Below are positions 16,688 through 25,051 of a stretch of DNA of 64,000 bases, piece after piece. This stretch comes from Nonomuraea sp. SYSU D8015. GTDB lineage: Bacteria > Actinomycetota > Actinomycetes > Streptosporangiales > Streptosporangiaceae. The stretch is taken from contig NZ_VJYI01000008.1 of assembly GCF_008065375.1 (NCBI RefSeq), positions 124,001-188,000 on the forward strand, written 5' to 3'. The position numbers were made by a program, and so were the translations under genes. The first letter of the stretch is position 1, and each line of letters opens with the position of its first letter. Below the pieces are notes generated by a model. It was not told the DNA's origin. It did not search any database and saw only the letters and a program-made list of their open reading frames with translations.

Positions 16688-17503
16688 ATGCGGTTCTCCC
16701 GTGGAGTCATCACCATCGCGATCATCGTGATCGTGCTCGCCGTGGGCATTTCCGTGGGTTTGGTCAAGCTGCTGGAGAAGGCCCCGCACCTGGCGGCGCC
16801 GCCGGAGGCCAGCTGCACGGTGCGCACCCCCGCGGGCGAGCGCGTCCTCGACCCCGAGCAGGCGCAGATCTCCGCCACGATCGCCGCCGTCGCGGCGCGT
16901 CGCAAGCTGCCCGAACGGGCCGTGGTCATCGCGTACGCGACCGCGATCCAGGAGTCGAAGCTCTACAACCTCCCCTTCGGCGATCGGGATTCCGTGGGCG
17001 TGTTCCAGCAGCGCGAGTCGCAGGGCTGGGGCACGAAGGAGCAGATCATGGACCCGGTCTACGCGACGAACAAGTTCTTCGCCGCGCTGGTCAAGGTGAA
17101 GAACTACCGCAAGATCCCGCTGGCGGAGGCGGCCCAGGCGGTGCAGCGTTCGGCGGGCGGCTACGCGTACGCGCCGCACGAGGAGGAGGCCAAGATCCTC
17201 GCCGCCGCCTTCACCGGGCGCGTGCCGCAGGCCGTGCACTGCTGGTATCCGACGGCCACCAGGACGCCGGCCCCCGAGCCCAAGACCTCGGAGGCGCGCA
17301 GGCAGCTCACCAGGGCGCTCGGGAGCACGGCGATCGTCTCGAAGAAGCGAGGGTGGCTGATCGCGGCCTGGTCGGTGGCCCATGCGGAGAAATACGCGCT
17401 GAGCCGGGTCCGCTACAGCGGGGCCGCATGGTCGAACGACGTCGAGGCGGACGGCTGGCGGCCCGCCGGGACATCGGGCACCACCCAGGTCGAACTGTCC
17501 TAG
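16688..17503 (+). CDS. Membrane-anchored lytic-transglycosylase-like protein
   Basis: 271 residues with an N-terminal signal anchor (VITIAIIVIVLAVGISVGLV) and an extracellular domain. The segment YATAIQESKLYNLPFGDRDS, followed by VGVFQQRESQGWGTKEQIMD and FFAALVKVKNYRKIPLAEA, resembles the lysozyme-like SLT fold with a catalytic-type Glu in IQES. The C-terminal part, after a TATRTPAPEP linker, resembles nothing I know. A role in trimming peptidoglycan near the dap genes is plausible but inferred. GTG 16682 is an alternative start two codons upstream. Homologues are often labelled hypothetical. Confidence 0.7.
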   Translation: MRFSRGVITIAIIVIVLAVGISVGLVKLLEKAPHLAAPPEASCTVRTPAGERVLDPEQAQISATIAAVAARRKLPERAVVIAYATAIQESKLYNLPFGDRDSVGVFQQRESQGWGTKEQIMDPVYATNKFFAALVKVKNYRKIPLAEAAQAVQRSAGGYAYAPHEEEAKILAAAFTGRVPQAVHCWYPTATRTPAPEPKTSEARRQLTRALGSTAIVSKKRGWLIAAWSVAHAEKYALSRVRYSGAAWSNDVEADGWRPAGTSGTTQVELS

Positions 17504-17776
17504 CGCCCACCCGGCCGGCGGTCGTTCGGAGGGACGGCCGTACTCCGGCTGAGGTCCTTTGAAGGGAGAAGAGCGGAGACGGGTGTGCGGGAGTCCTGAG
17601 GGCGGGGGTGGCTCCCCCGGGCGCGGTGCGGGGATGTCGTCCGCTCTTGCGGTCGGCCTGGGCGGGGTTGCTTCGGGGGCACCGATCCGATGCGTCCTTG
17701 GACGGCATTGCGCGCAAGGGAAGGCGCATTGCCAGAGGACACGTGCCCGTCCGCGTGGCGGCCCCGGCCGGGTGGG

Positions 17777-18439
17777 TCAGGAGGCGCGGCGGACGATGGT
17801 GATCGAGCCCGGCGGGAGGGGCTGGGCGTAGCTGGCGGTCCAGGCGCTGCCCTGGATGCGTTCGAAGGAGAGCAGCCGGCCGTCGGAGGCTCGATAGTCG
17901 GCGAAGTCGAGCAGGCCCCGGTCGGGGTTGCCGGTGTCGCCCTCGCTCCGGAAGGCGGCCGTGCCCCGCTCGATGGGGAAGAACTCCACGCCCTCCATGA
18001 TCAGCATGCTCTTGGCCGGGACCATGCCCTGGGTGGGCACGTCGGTCCAGAGCAGCACCTCCAGGTGGGGCGGATCGCCGTCGCGCACCTCGACCGAGAG
18101 CCATTGGAACCGGCGGGAGCTGTCACGCAGCAGGTATTCGGTCCACTGCTGCCCCTGCCAGGAGATGTGCATCGCGCCCAGCACACGCGCGGGCGAGCCG
18201 TGCACCTCGATCCGGTCCCCCACCCGGATCGTGCGGGGGTCGGTGTAGTCGGTGCCGGCATGCCCCGGCGCGCTCACCGGTGCCGGCATCGGGCTCTCGA
18301 CGGGAGCGACCTCGACCGCCGGCGGCGGCGTGCTCGTACGGCCTTTCCTGTCTTGCCTCAAGGTGGCCCAGAAGGCCCCAAGCAGCAGCAGGACCAGGGC
18401 GATGCTCAGCCCGAGTACGACCATGGAGGTCATGCTCAT
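17777..18439 (-). CDS. DUF4178-type membrane-anchored protein
   Basis: 220 residues: an N-terminal membrane helix (MVVLGLSIALVLLLLGAFWA), a Pro-rich linker with VEVAPVESPMPAPVSAPG, and a soluble domain. The domain has the DUF4178 pattern TIRVGDRIEVHGSPARVLGA, then HISWQGQQWTEYLLRDSSRR and WLSVEVRDGDPPHLEVLLW. DUF4178 proteins often accompany genes for bacterial envelope or bactofilin-like functions, but no role is established. It lies alone between the transglycosylase-like gene and dapC. A spacer of 273 bases on its 3' side holds only a short GGGGG/CCCCC hairpin at 17604-17618. Confidence 0.7.
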   Translation of the reverse strand: MSMTSMVVLGLSIALVLLLLGAFWATLRQDRKGRTSTPPPAVEVAPVESPMPAPVSAPGHAGTDYTDPRTIRVGDRIEVHGSPARVLGAMHISWQGQQWTEYLLRDSSRRFQWLSVEVRDGDPPHLEVLLWTDVPTQGMVPAKSMLIMEGVEFFPIERGTAAFRSEGDTGNPDRGLLDFADYRASDGRLLSFERIQGSAWTASYAQPLPPGSITIVRRAS

Positions 18440-18499
18440 CGATCAGCTCGCTCCACTCGCGGTCTGTCTCGGCATAAGCCCTTATCGATTTATGCGCGT

Positions 18500-18516
18500 C
18501 AAGCCGATATGGCTTG
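18500..18516 (-). promoter_or_regulatory. Inverted repeat in an AT-rich spacer between dapC and the DUF4178 gene
   Basis: CAAGCC and GGCTTG form a perfect 6-bp stem with loop GATAT, 16 bases beyond the dapC stop. On the minus strand it overlaps a TTGACG that could be the -35 box of the DUF4178 gene; the -10 is not convincing. It is either a dapC terminator or an operator. Confidence 0.35.
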
Positions 18517-18531
18517 CTATGACGGGCGATC

Positions 18532-19602
18532 CTACTGGAGGCGGCGGACCGCCGCACTGATGCGTTCGTCAGTGGCGGTGACGGCGATGCGGATGTGCCG
18601 CTCACCTGCCGATCCGTAGAAGTCACCCGGCGCGACCAAAATGCCGATTTCGGAGAGCTTACTTACTTGGTCCCAGGCGTTCTGTCCGTTCGATGCCCAG
18701 AAGTACAGCCCTGCCGTCGAATGGTCGATGCGCCAGCCGGCCTGCTCCAGCGCCGGGCGCAGCAGCGCGCGGCGGGCGGCGTAGAGCTCGCGCTGGGCTT
18801 CGGCGTGCGCGTCGTCCGCGAGCGCGGCCGTCATCGCCGCCTGGACCGGGGCCGGCATCATCATGCCCGCGTGTTTGCGGATCTCCAGCAGCCGCTTGAC
18901 CAGGACGGGGTCGCCCGTCACGAACCCGGCGCGGTAGCCGGCCAGGTTGGAGCGCTTGGAGAGCGAATGGACGGCGAGCAGCCCCTCGTGGGAGCCGCCG
19001 CAGACGTCGGGATGGAGGATCGAGACCGGCTCGTCTTCCCAGCCGAGCTCGATGTAGCACTCGTCGGAGGCCACGATCGTGCCGCGCTCGCGAGCCCAGG
19101 ACACGATCTTGCGGAGGTGCTCGACGGGCAGCACCCGCCCCGTGGGGTTGCCGGGCGAGTTGACCCAGAGCAGGTCCACGTGCTCGGGGCCCAGCGCGAG
19201 CGTGCTGTCGGAGGCGGTGGCCACCGCCCCGGCGAGCCGGGCGCCCACGTCGTAGGTGGGGTAGGCCAGCTCGGGGAAGACCACGCGCCTGGCGCCCAGG
19301 TAGGTGGGCAGCCAGGCGACGAACTCCTTGGAGCCGATCAGCGGCAGTATGTCCTGCTGCTCGACGGCGACGCCGTGCCTGCGCCGCAACCACCCGGCCG
19401 CGGCCTCGCGCAGCGCCTTGGTGCCGTGGGTGAAGGGGTAGCCGGGGCTGTTGGCGGCCTGGACGAGGGCGTTCTGGACGACCTCGGGCACGGGGTCGAC
19501 CGGCGTGCCGACCGAGAGGTCGACGATGCCGTCGGGGTGTGCGAGCGCGCGTTCTTTGTACGGATCCAGCCGGTCCCAAGGGAAGTCGGGCAGGTTGTTC
19601 AC
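18532..19602 (-). CDS. dapC: Succinyldiaminopimelate transaminase
   Basis: 356 residues of a fold-type I PLP aminotransferase. The N-terminus LPDFPWDRLDPYKERALAHP with DLSVGTPVDPVP is typical of actinobacterial DapC. The PLP lysine is Lys216 in LSKRSNLAGYR, with NPTGRV and ASDECYIELGW before it and the phosphate-binding Arg two turns on. It converts N-succinyl-2-amino-6-ketopimelate with glutamate to N-succinyl-LL-diaminopimelate, between DapD and DapE. It lies 93 bases downstream of fdxA on the same strand. The fdxA-dapC pair is conserved in actinobacteria (fdxC-Rv1178 in M. tuberculosis). Confidence 0.92.
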   Translation of the reverse strand: MNNLPDFPWDRLDPYKERALAHPDGIVDLSVGTPVDPVPEVVQNALVQAANSPGYPFTHGTKALREAAAGWLRRRHGVAVEQQDILPLIGSKEFVAWLPTYLGARRVVFPELAYPTYDVGARLAGAVATASDSTLALGPEHVDLLWVNSPGNPTGRVLPVEHLRKIVSWARERGTIVASDECYIELGWEDEPVSILHPDVCGGSHEGLLAVHSLSKRSNLAGYRAGFVTGDPVLVKRLLEIRKHAGMMMPAPVQAAMTAALADDAHAEAQRELYAARRALLRPALEQAGWRIDHSTAGLYFWASNGQNAWDQVSKLSEIGILVAPGDFYGSAGERHIRIAVTATDERISAAVRRLQ

Positions 19603-19695
19603 GGTTCTCCAGGGTGTTGCGTTCCGTACGAGAAGCGCACGCCGATGGGGCGCATCCGGCCTGGATGGCCCCCGCGCACGGCGTGTCGGGACCGG

Positions 19696-20022
19696 CTAGT
19701 GGTCCTCGCCCTGCGGCGGCAGGGCGGCCACGACCGGGTGGTCCTTGTCGATCTTCCCGACCTTCGAGGCGCCGCCGGGCGAGCCGAGGTCCTCGAAGAA
19801 GTCCACGTTGGCCTTGTAGAAGTCCTTCCACTGCTCGGGAAGGTCGTCCTCGTAGAAAATCGCCTCGACGGGGCACACAGGCTCACACGCGCCGCAGTCC
19901 ACGCACTCGTCGGGGTGGATGTAAAGCATGCGCTCGCCCTCGTAGATGCAATCGACGGGGCACTCCTCGATGCACGCCTTGTCCAGGACGTCCACGCAAG
20001 GCTGCGCGATGACGTAGGTCAC
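19696..20022 (-). CDS. fdxA: 7Fe ferredoxin (3Fe-4S plus 4Fe-4S)
   Basis: 108 residues beginning MTYVIAQPCVDVLDKACIEE. The cluster motifs are CPVDCIYEG with the preceding Cys residues, and CVDCGACEPVCPVEAI, which fits the 7Fe ferredoxins of mycobacteria and streptomycetes. A C-terminal extension of about 45 residues (FYKANVDFFEDLGSPGGA) is normal for this group. It is a soluble electron carrier for P450s, oxidoreductases or other partners. It precedes dapC, and the two may be transcribed together. Confidence 0.93.
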   Translation of the reverse strand: MTYVIAQPCVDVLDKACIEECPVDCIYEGERMLYIHPDECVDCGACEPVCPVEAIFYEDDLPEQWKDFYKANVDFFEDLGSPGGASKVGKIDKDHPVVAALPPQGEDH

Positions 20023-20127
20023 CTCGAGCTCCTTCTTCTCCGCACCATGGCATGAGTCTGACCGCGGTTTGCTACGCCCTAGTATTGCCGTGCTTGCCAG
20101 CTGGCCGAAACGGAGGGTGGCAAACTC

Positions 20128-20358
20128 GTGGCCGCACGCCTTGTCATCGCGATCACAAGTCAGGATATCGGCGCACGGATTACCACGCGCAGGCGCGTCC
20201 CTGGCGGGTTTCGCGACGTTGTGGGGATTCTGGAGTCCTGGGAGGCGGGCGTCCTGCGCGTACGTAAAAAAGACGGCACGATTGTGGAGATTTCCGAGGA
20301 GACGCTGGTGGCGGCCAAGGTCGTTCCGGCCGCGCCTCCTCGACCTGGGCGGATGTAA
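20128..20358 (+). CDS. Stand-alone SH3-like domain of the Rv0428c-type acetyltransferase
   Basis: 76 residues from GTG 20128 with GGAGGG upstream. The sequence (MAARLVIAITSQDIGARITT, then GILESWEAGVLRVRKKDG, then LVAAKVVPAAPPRPG) matches the N-terminal SH3-like domain that in Streptomyces and Mycobacterium precedes a GNAT acetyltransferase. Here the frame stops right at the usual domain linker, and a lipoprotein gene begins 18 bases later, so the catalytic domain is missing. It could be a functional single-domain relative or the remnant of a gene cut by the insertion of accessory DNA. Base composition gives no sign of decay. Confidence 0.65.
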   Translation: MAARLVIAITSQDIGARITTRRRVPGGFRDVVGILESWEAGVLRVRKKDGTIVEISEETLVAAKVVPAAPPRPGRM

Positions 20359-20375
20359 CGGTAAGTATTCACTGT

Positions 20376-21440
20376 GTGACCGTACGTACCTGTGCCGCCG
20401 CAGCAGCCATCCTCGCCAGCGCCGGATGCGGCGCGTCGTCCACAGAGCCGACGCCGGCCAGGGACCTGCCGCCCGTCAACGTTCAGGCGGGCTCGCTGAA
20501 GGGCGGCTTCGCCACCATGGAACGACTCGTCGAGGCCGCCAAACGCGAGGGCGAGCTCAACGTGATCGCGCTGCCCCGTGACTGGGTCAACTTCGGCGAG
20601 GTCATCGACACCTTCGCCGACAAGTACGGGCTCAAGGTCAACGAGCTCGAGCCCGGCGCGAGCAGCCGCCGCCAGATCGACGCGGCCGCGCAGCTCAAAC
20701 CCGACGTGTTCGACCTGACGCTGGACGTGGCCGTCAAGGAGGCCGCGCGCTTCGCCCCGTACAAGGTGCGGGGCTGGCTGGACCTGCCCGACCACATCAA
20801 GGACCCGTCCGGCGCCTGGTACGCCGCCTACGGCGGCTACATGTCGATCGGGTACGACCCGCGCGCGGTCAAGCCGCCCGCCTCCTTCGCCGACCTGCTG
20901 CAGCCCGGCTACCGCGTGGCGCTGGACGGCGACCCGCTGCGCTCGGCGTCGGCGTTCGGCGGCGTCATGGCCGCCTCCATGCGGTCCGGGGTGCCGCGGC
21001 CGGAGCAGGGCGTCGCGCTGTTCGCCAAGCTCAAGCAGGCCGGGCGGCTCACCGACCCGGCCAAGGCCAACACGATCGTGGCGTGGGACCACCTCAACGC
21101 GGCCCGCAGCGCCGCGCATTCGGACCGCTGGAAGGTGACGATCCCGCGGGACGCGCCGCTCGGCGGCTACCACGTGCAGGCGATCAACAAAGCGGCCCCG
21201 CATCCGGCCGCCGCCCGGCTGTGGCAGGAGTTCCTGTTCTCGGACGAGGGCCAGAACCTGCTCCAGAAGGGCTGGGCGCGGCCGGCGCGGGGCGAGGCCA
21301 TGGCCATGAAGGGCACGCTCGACGCCGAGCAGGCCGCGAAATTGCCCAAGGCGCCCGGGCCGCCCGTCCTCATGACGATTCCGCAGGCAGACGCGGCGAA
21401 GGCGTACTTGAAGAAGGTATGGGCGAAGAGTGTGGGATGA
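20376..21440 (+). CDS. ABC transporter substrate-binding lipoprotein, orphan
   Basis: 354 residues with a lipoprotein signal ending ILASAGC (lipobox) and a bacterial periplasmic-binding type II fold. Typical marks are REGELNVIALPRDWVNFGEV at the ligand cleft, DVFDLTLDVAVKEA and LWQEFLFSDEGQNLLQKGWA near the end. The closest general group is the spermidine/putrescine-, thiamine- or iron-type class. No permease or ATPase gene is adjacent, so it either serves a distant transporter or has another role. The GTG start lies 18 bases after the preceding gene, and TATTCA just upstream could be the -10 of a leaderless transcript. Confidence 0.8.
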   Translation: MTVRTCAAAAAILASAGCGASSTEPTPARDLPPVNVQAGSLKGGFATMERLVEAAKREGELNVIALPRDWVNFGEVIDTFADKYGLKVNELEPGASSRRQIDAAAQLKPDVFDLTLDVAVKEAARFAPYKVRGWLDLPDHIKDPSGAWYAAYGGYMSIGYDPRAVKPPASFADLLQPGYRVALDGDPLRSASAFGGVMAASMRSGVPRPEQGVALFAKLKQAGRLTDPAKANTIVAWDHLNAARSAAHSDRWKVTIPRDAPLGGYHVQAINKAAPHPAAARLWQEFLFSDEGQNLLQKGWARPARGEAMAMKGTLDAEQAAKLPKAPGPPVLMTIPQADAAKAYLKKVWAKSVG

Positions 21441-21542
21441 GTCCGATGTGACTTGATATGTCGTAGGGACGATCAGGCTCTAAAGTGAACAGACAGCACG
21501 GCCACCGGGGGCCCGATGTCTGACGAATGAGAGCTGATCGTC

Positions 21543-22319
21543 TTGCGATACGACACACCGAGCTTGGAGCGGTGGAACAGTCGCGCCTACGACAGCAGTT
21601 TCGGCTACGTCTCAACACAGGGCGCGCCGCTGGTCGACCTGCTGGATCCGCGGCCCGGCGAGCGCGTGCTCGACCTCGGGTGCGGCACGGGCGTGCTCAC
21701 CGCGCAGATCGCCTTCAGGGGCGCGGACGTCCTCGGGATCGACGGCTCCCCCGCCATGATCGAGAAGGCGCTGGCGCAGTACCCGGGCATCAACTTCATC
21801 GTCGGGGACGGGCACGACTTCACCGTGGTGGACCCGTACGACGCGGTCTTCTCCAACGCGGCGCTGCACTGGATGAGCCGCGACCCCGGAGCCGTGATCG
21901 CCAACGTCAGGGAGGCGCTCACACCCGGCGGGCGTTTCGTGGCCGAGATGGGCGGGGCGGGCAATTGCGCCGAGCTGACCGCCGCGATGCTGACCGCGTG
22001 GCGCGAGTACGGCCTGCGCGAGCCCGAACTGCCGTGGTACTTCCCCACTCCTGCCGAGTACGCCCGCCGCCTCGAACAGGAGGGGTTCGTCGTCCGGTTG
22101 CTGGAATACTTCGACCGGCCGACTCCACTCGACGAGTGCCCCGGCGGGGCCGCCGACTGGGTGCGCGTGTTCGCCTCTTCGGTGCTCGAAGGGCTCCCGC
22201 CGGAGATCGTGGAACCCCTGCTCCATCGGGTCAACGAACTGGCGGCGCCCGCGCTTCGCAGGGAAACTGGCTGGATGGCCGACTACGTGCGCCTACGCTT
22301 TGCCGCTGTTCGGCGCTGA
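21543..22319 (+). CDS. Class I SAM-dependent methyltransferase (Tam-like)
   Basis: 258 residues. Motif I is VLDLGCGTGVLTAQI, with motif II GIDGSPAMIEKALAQYP, motif IV YDAVFSNAALHWMSRDPGAV and motif post-IV TPGGRFVAEMGG. The HWMS signature and overall length resemble trans-aconitate 2-methyltransferases and many uncharacterised actinobacterial small-molecule methyltransferases. A TTG start at 21543 is used. The stop codon lies inside a 14-bp tandem repeat just upstream of the large gene at 22432. Substrate is unknown. Confidence 0.82.
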   Translation: MRYDTPSLERWNSRAYDSSFGYVSTQGAPLVDLLDPRPGERVLDLGCGTGVLTAQIAFRGADVLGIDGSPAMIEKALAQYPGINFIVGDGHDFTVVDPYDAVFSNAALHWMSRDPGAVIANVREALTPGGRFVAEMGGAGNCAELTAAMLTAWREYGLREPELPWYFPTPAEYARRLEQEGFVVRLLEYFDRPTPLDECPGGAADWVRVFASSVLEGLPPEIVEPLLHRVNELAAPALRRETGWMADYVRLRFAAVRR

Positions 22320-22344
22320 TGCGTAGTGCATGATGCGTAGGGCA
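22317..22344. repeat. Two tandem copies of a 14-bp unit
   Basis: TGATGCGTAGTGCA (22317-22330) is followed directly by TGATGCGTAGGGCA (22331-22344), one mismatch apart. The first copy includes the methyltransferase stop codon. It lies 88 bases upstream of the gene at 22432 and could be a binding site for that locus or a simple slippage duplication. Confidence 0.55.
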
Positions 22345-22431
22345 GTTTTGCCGGACTATGGTCTGTTCCGTGGGCGGCGAGATTATGGCTGCACCGCTGC
22401 GGCGGCGTGAGGGGCTGGTGAACGGAACGGG

Positions 22432-25047
22432 ATGAACTTCTGCCTGAGCGACCTCGTACCACCGTTGAGGTGGAGCGACACGTCGACGATCACGCTATTG
22501 ACCGGGCAGCCGGACCTGCCGGATGCGTGGTGGCGCAGTCTGCCCATGCCGCATGTCCTCGCCGCCATCGGCCCGGAGTCCCTGGGCGAGCTCCTGACGG
22601 AGATCGCCCTGGAGCATTGGCCGGCGGCCGCGGTCGGGGACGTCCTGCCCGCGTTGCACGTGCTGGACCCTGAGGAGGCCGACGAGCCCGCCGTCGCAAT
22701 TGCGCTCGACCGGGCCGGGTCGTGGACCGGGCTGCTGGGGCTGACCAGCCGGGAACTGGTGGACCAGCCCTTCATTCAGGCCCGTCCGGTGCTCAACACG
22801 CTCTTTTCTGCCGTTTTCACGCGGTTGGCGCACCCGCACGCGGCCGTGGCGGCCGAACCGGCTTCCCCGACGGTCCCCGCCCCCCGTGCCGAGGCCCACG
22901 GCCTGGCGCAGTCCCCGCCCACGGCGGACCCGGCGACCGCGAACCCGGTGTCCGCGGACCCGGCGACCGCGAACCCGGTGCCCGTGGACCCGGCGACCGC
23001 GAACCCGGTGTCCGCGGACTCGACCCCGCAGGCCGCCGACGCGCCTCCGCCCGGTGCCGAGGCTTCGCCGCAAGATTCCGACGTGTCGTCGTCGGAGGCC
23101 GACGTGGCGGCGCAGGGTGTCGGCGCGCCGCTGCGCAGTGAGGGCATGCCTGCGCACGCTGACGCGGACGGGCCCCTGCGCCACGCCGCGGGCCGGCCGC
23201 CGTACGGCGCCGACGAGCCCGAGGCCGCCCCTGACGTCGCGGAGTCGGACGCCGACCAGCACCTCGCCGCCGGTCCTGTGGCCGACGAGGCCGGGTTCGC
23301 CGCCGAAGAACACCCGCAGGCCGCCCACGCCATGGGCGCGGCCGAGGCGGCCCAGGCCATGGAGGCGGCCGAGGAGCCCGCGCCGGGCGAGGGTGACGCC
23401 GAGGTCGTGGCTCGTGACGGCGCGGGCGTGGTGGACGAGAGCGAGTCCGCGGGCGCCGAACCGGTGCTGGACGCCGACGCCGAGCCCGTGGCCGAGGAGG
23501 GCGACGGGCCCGAGCCCGTGCTTCACGCCGCCGACGAGCCCGCCCCCGAGCCGGCGGCCGTGGAAGCGGCCGCGCTGGCCGAGGAGGCACACGCCGAAGA
23601 CGCAGGCGTCCCGCAGGAAAGCACGGCCCCTGAAGCCGCGGACGCCCCCGAGGCCAGCGCGGCCCCCGAGGACGTGGACGCCCCGGAGGAGAGCGCGGCC
23701 TCCGAGGAAAGCGCCGTTCCCGAGGGCGCCGTCCCCGAGGAGCGCGCCGTCTCCGCGAGCGCCGTCTCGGAGGAGAGCGCCGCCGCCCCCGAGCGCGAAG
23801 ACACCCCCGAGGAGAGCGCCGCCCTCCAGGAGAGCGCCGGCCCCGACGAAAGCCCCACCCCCGAGGAGGAGGGTGAGCAGCGGCCGGAGCCTGTTGCGGC
23901 AGGCGTCCACCAGCAGCCGCTGCCGGATCTCATCGAGGCCGCGTTCGCCGGTCTCGACGACAAGAGCTGGGCCGTGGCGCAGAACCGGGTGTTCACAGAC
24001 GAGCCGTCGGCCGTCGACCAGTTGGCCAAGCTCTTCGCCGTGCCGCCCGCCGAGATCTCCGCGACCGAGGAGGAGTTCCGCGCCCGGCTGGGGCATTGGC
24101 TGGCCAGCGAGGAAGCGGCGCCGTACCGGGCGCATCTGGACGAGCTGCGCAAAACGCTCGGACCGACGGCGCCCAAGGAGCAGCTGATCGGCGCGGCGGA
24201 CTGGCACAAGGTGGAGATCCGCGCCCTGGAGGTGCCCGCCTGGCAGTTCGTCCTGGCGACGCTGCCCAAGGAGGAGGCGCACGCCCACGCGCAGGCACCG
24301 GTGCAACCGCACCCCTACCCCCAGCCTCCGGTAGAGCTGCCGCCCCCGCCGCCGCCCCAGATCGACCTGCCGCCGCATCCGCCGATGGACCTGCCGCCGC
24401 AGTCGGCGTTCGGCCCCGTGCCGCTGACGCCGCCCCCGCCGCCGCCCGGCCCGCCGCAGTTCCAGGCGTTCACGCCGGTCACGCCCCCGTCGAGCGAGTC
24501 CAACGGCGGGGCGGGCGAGCAGAAGCCGTACCAGCCGCTCAAGGACGTGTCCCAGACCAGGCGCTGCTTCCGGCAGCCGGACGGCCGCTGGTGGCTGCGC
24601 ATCGACGTGACCGCCGAGCAGCTCGCGGGCGGCGAGTGCCCGCTGCCGACGGGGTTCGCGTCGTACCTGGGGCTCTCGCCGGGCGAGAGCAGGACGGTCA
24701 GGAGCGCCGCGGGCGAGCTGACGATGACCTGGCACGGCCGGCCGGTGCTCGAGAACATCGAACGCCTCCTCGTGGACGTGGGGGCGCGCGAGGGCGGGCA
24801 CCTGTTCCTGACGCTGTCGGACGAGGGCGTGCTGCGGGCCAGGCACCTGCCGGTGGCCGCGCAGGGCGCCGAGAGGATCACCAAGGCGCTGCGCCTGGTC
24901 GGCTACACGGCCCCCGGCGGCACCCGCGACCAGGCGGCCAGGGTGATCGCCACCCGGATCGGCATGACGGGCCCGGTCAGCCTGCCGGACCTGCTCACCA
25001 GGCTCCGCGAACGCGGCGACCGCGACCTGCTCGCACTCTTGGACTGA
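22432..25047 (+). CDS. Large paralog A of a helicase-flanking protein pair, with degraded HTH and acidic insertion
   Basis: 871 residues in five parts. Residues 1-135 (MNFCLSDLVPPLRWS) match the N-terminus of the protein at 26923. Residues about 136-496 are acidic, Ala/Pro/Glu-rich and repetitive. At about 497-605 a helical domain (LPDLIEAAFAGLDDKSW, then VDQLAKLFAVPPAEIS) aligns with the sigma-region-4-like HTH of the paralog but lacks its Arg/Gln recognition residues. Residues 606-695 are a poly-Pro linker. Residues 698-871 (PYQPLKDVSQTRRCF, GFASYLGLSPGES, LRERGDRDLLALLD) are a shared C-terminal domain I cannot name. It is followed five bases later by the helicase gene, so the two are probably one operon. 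Function unknown; DNA-binding regulator, scaffold or defence component are possible. Confidence 0.75.
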   Translation: MNFCLSDLVPPLRWSDTSTITLLTGQPDLPDAWWRSLPMPHVLAAIGPESLGELLTEIALEHWPAAAVGDVLPALHVLDPEEADEPAVAIALDRAGSWTGLLGLTSRELVDQPFIQARPVLNTLFSAVFTRLAHPHAAVAAEPASPTVPAPRAEAHGLAQSPPTADPATANPVSADPATANPVPVDPATANPVSADSTPQAADAPPPGAEASPQDSDVSSSEADVAAQGVGAPLRSEGMPAHADADGPLRHAAGRPPYGADEPEAAPDVAESDADQHLAAGPVADEAGFAAEEHPQAAHAMGAAEAAQAMEAAEEPAPGEGDAEVVARDGAGVVDESESAGAEPVLDADAEPVAEEGDGPEPVLHAADEPAPEPAAVEAAALAEEAHAEDAGVPQESTAPEAADAPEASAAPEDVDAPEESAASEESAVPEGAVPEERAVSASAVSEESAAAPEREDTPEESAALQESAGPDESPTPEEEGEQRPEPVAAGVHQQPLPDLIEAAFAGLDDKSWAVAQNRVFTDEPSAVDQLAKLFAVPPAEISATEEEFRARLGHWLASEEAAPYRAHLDELRKTLGPTAPKEQLIGAADWHKVEIRALEVPAWQFVLATLPKEEAHAHAQAPVQPHPYPQPPVELPPPPPPQIDLPPHPPMDLPPQSAFGPVPLTPPPPPPGPPQFQAFTPVTPPSSESNGGAGEQKPYQPLKDVSQTRRCFRQPDGRWWLRIDVTAEQLAGGECPLPTGFASYLGLSPGESRTVRSAAGELTMTWHGRPVLENIERLLVDVGAREGGHLFLTLSDEGVLRARHLPVAAQGAERITKALRLVGYTAPGGTRDQAARVIATRIGMTGPVSLPDLLTRLRERGDRDLLALLD
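22924..23013 (+). repeat. Three tandem copies of a 30-bp coding repeat
   Basis: Units at 22924-22953, 22954-22983 and 22984-23013 differ at only a few bases and encode ADPATANPVS, ADPATANPVP and VDPATANPVS. They lie in the acidic insertion of the 871-residue protein. Confidence 0.8.
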
Positions 25048-25051
25048 GCCG

